From positions 92,648 to 156,647 of the forward strand of contig NZ_JAOVZT010000006.1 of the NCBI RefSeq assembly GCF_025716945.1: a DNA stretch of 64,000 nucleotides, read 5' to 3'. The notes beneath the pieces were generated by a model. It saw only the letters and a program-made list of their open reading frames with translations. It did no database searches and was not told where the DNA came from. Shown here piece by piece: positions 62,543 to 64,000 of the stretch. Numbering within the stretch: the stretch's first letter is position 1; every line of letters begins with the position of its first letter. Position numbers and translations under genes: made by a program. The DNA is from Geodermatophilus sp. YIM 151500 (GTDB lineage Bacteria > Actinomycetota > Actinomycetes > Mycobacteriales > Geodermatophilaceae).

Positions 62543-63751
62543 TCAGCGGTGGCCGGGGGGCAGGCGGCGGCTGATCAGCAGCGCCGCCAGCGGCAGTGGG
62601 AGCAACGCGGCGAAAGCCCAGCCGAGGTCGGCGGCGTCGCCGACGGCGCCGAGCAGGGGCGTGACCACCCCGCCGGCGGAGACGGCCAGCCCCAGGGTGA
62701 CGCCCGACGCGGTGCCGATCCGATTGGGCAGGTACTCCTGCCCGAGCGTGGTCTGCACGGAGAACGGCAGGTACAGCCCCAGCCCGAGCAGCACGGCCGC
62801 CGCGACGGCGACCGGGTAGCCGGGGGCGGCCACGAGCAGGCCCAGCGCCGGCAGCGTCACCGCGTAGCCGAGCCGGACGGCGACCAGCCGGCCGTACCGG
62901 TCGGCGAGCCAGCCACCGGCGAGCGTGCCCCCGGCACCAACGGCCAGGAACGTCGTCAGCGCGGCCGAGCCGGCGGCGGTCGTGGCGTCGAAGCGGTCGA
63001 TGACGAAGAGCGCCAGCAGCGAGAGGGTGCCGAAAAAGAGGACCGACCGGATGACCACGAGGGTGGTGAGCCACCCGAACGCCCGCCAGTCGTCGACGGC
63101 CGTGCCGGTCCCGCCCGCCGTCCGGCGGTCCGCGCTGCGGGTGCGCCGACGGCGCTGCAGGCCGAGCAGGAACGCGGCCATCGCGAGCGCGGGCAGCGCC
63201 AGCCACGGCGTACCGGCCACGCCCTGCGCGAGGAGCACGGGGGTGACCAGCACCGGGCCGAGGGCGAAGCCGATGTTGCCGCCGAGGGCGAACCAGCTCA
63301 TGCCCTGCGCCGACGGGCCTGCCGCGGCCCGGGTCGCCCGGGCGGCCGCGGGGTGGTAGGCGGCGACGCCGAGGCCGGACAGCGCGACGGCCGCCCAGGT
63401 CCACCAGTACGGCTCCGCGACGCCGGCCAGCCCGATCCCGACCCCGGCGACGAGCAGGCCCAGCGGGGTGAGCCAGGGCAGCGGCCGTCGGTCGGCGAGC
63501 ACGCCGAACGCCGGCTGGACGACGGAGCTGAGCACTGTCGCGGCCAGCGTGATGCCGGTGGCCGCGGCGTAGGAGTAGCCGCGCTCCAGCACGAGGAACG
63601 GCAGCAGCGCCGGCACCGCGCCCTGGTAGAGGTCGTCGACGACGTGGCTGGCCGTGAGCACTCCGACGGCGCGCCGGTCGACGCGCCGCCCGGTGGCGGA
63701 AGCGCCGCCCGGGGGCGCGCTCCCCGCCGTCGTCGGGTCCGCGCCGCTCAT
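62543..63751 (-). CDS. MFS transporter, Fsr (fosmidomycin resistance)-like
   Basis: The 402-residue protein has 12 hydrophobic segments and Fsr marks: HVVDDLYQGAVPALLPFL in helix 1, LSGLGVAAYHPAAARATR near residue 115 and GGWLADRYGRLVAVRLG between the halves. It probably exports a small toxic compound. The central loop (about 200-225) is Arg/Gly-rich. The ATG at 63751 gives a normal N-terminus. It ends in palindromic repeat D. Confidence 0.87.
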   Translation of the reverse strand: MSGADPTTAGSAPPGGASATGRRVDRRAVGVLTASHVVDDLYQGAVPALLPFLVLERGYSYAAATGITLAATVLSSVVQPAFGVLADRRPLPWLTPLGLLVAGVGIGLAGVAEPYWWTWAAVALSGLGVAAYHPAAARATRAAAGPSAQGMSWFALGGNIGFALGPVLVTPVLLAQGVAGTPWLALPALAMAAFLLGLQRRRRTRSADRRTAGGTGTAVDDWRAFGWLTTLVVIRSVLFFGTLSLLALFVIDRFDATTAAGSAALTTFLAVGAGGTLAGGWLADRYGRLVAVRLGYAVTLPALGLLVAAPGYPVAVAAAVLLGLGLYLPFSVQTTLGQEYLPNRIGTASGVTLGLAVSAGGVVTPLLGAVGDAADLGWAFAALLPLPLAALLISRRLPPGHR

Positions 63752-63968
63752 GGCCGGTGCGGCCCGGCCGCCGCAGCCGTCACGGGCACTCCTGGTGATC
63801 GGGGTCGTCGACGGACTGTCCTGGCCGCCGCGGGACGTCGTCAAGTCGGCCGGTCCGGCGCGCGGCACCCGGTGGCACGCCGTCGGCGAAATGGGCTGCG
63901 AATTGTCGGTGCTCCCATCCACCATGGCGACCGACCGGGACCGGCCCGGGCCTGTCGAGGGGACGACG

Positions 63969-64000
63969 ATGACCACCCTGCCGCTGCCGCGGGCGCTGCA
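63969..64000 (+). CDS. Start of a gene running off the window
   Basis: An ATG at 63969 with GAGGGG 6 bases upstream opens a frame (MTTLPLPRAL) that is cut by the window end. The ribosome site is good but no family can be named from ten codons. The 217 bases before it, back to the MFS start, hold no other gene. Confidence 0.4.
   Translation, partial: MTTLPLPRAL

Overview
The window is very GC-rich, gene-dense DNA from a high-GC actinobacterium. GTG starts are frequent and stop/start overlaps of the GTGA or ATGA type are common. DUF3097, a DUF222-HNH endonuclease, a DsbA-like protein of the mycothiol-using phyla and a form II-type Cox hydroxylase together suggest the Geodermatophilaceae (Blastococcus, Geodermatophilus or Modestobacter type). 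That placement is an inference from gene content; no rRNA or other marker is present. No tRNA, rRNA, CRISPR array, prophage or intact insertion sequence was seen.

Layout. 0-6 kb: a DUF3097 gene ending in a duplicated hairpin, a PRC-barrel/DUF2382 stress protein, then a Cox accessory module (MoxR-like ATPase, VWA protein, XdhC). 6-12 kb: glycolate oxidase genes glcDEF followed by a lactate/glycolate permease. 12-23 kb: small regulators and enzymes, including an XRE/ClpP-like pair, a MOSC protein, an FAD monooxygenase, a cysteine desulfurase-like protein, a GAF regulator and an MFS exporter. A poorly coding stretch lies at 16.0-16.9 kb. 23-28 kb: the structural Cox genes in the order S-L-M plus a CoxG-like protein; the large subunit carries AYRGAGR, the form II signature. 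28-32 kb: a Fic protein and a hydrolase/HAD/DedA operon. 32-36 kb: an operon of an amidohydrolase, a PYROXD2-like flavoprotein and an uncharacterised radical SAM protein. 36-38 kb: a frameshifted DUF222-HNH gene. 38-42 kb: a YnjBCD-type ABC importer. 42-48 kb: a CDP-alcohol phosphatidyltransferase, a disulfide-type flavoprotein, an ArsR/SRPBCC operon with two clear operator palindromes, and TldD/TldE. 48-64 kb: NlpC/P60 hydrolase, a phosphatase, NAD(P)HX dehydratase, gamma carbonic anhydrase, MscS channel, EamA transporter, DsbA-like protein, a PadR operon, a G6PD-like enzyme with DUF2237, acetoacetyl-CoA synthetase, a VOC protein and an MFS transporter.

How the genes work together. The two Cox modules are 17-18 kb apart but should act as one maturation and catalysis system for a molybdenum hydroxylase. 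A MOSC protein and a cysteine desulfurase-like protein lie between them. The glc operon would oxidise imported 2-hydroxyacids to glyoxylate or pyruvate.

The most unusual non-coding signals are four copies of a palindrome built on GGATCCGTGCG at gene ends, two copies of another palindromic repeat tied to the Cox modules, a 62-base hairpin inside the start of the VWA gene, and a recurring -10 box (often TAGCGT) 6-8 bases before start codons, which points to many leaderless transcripts.
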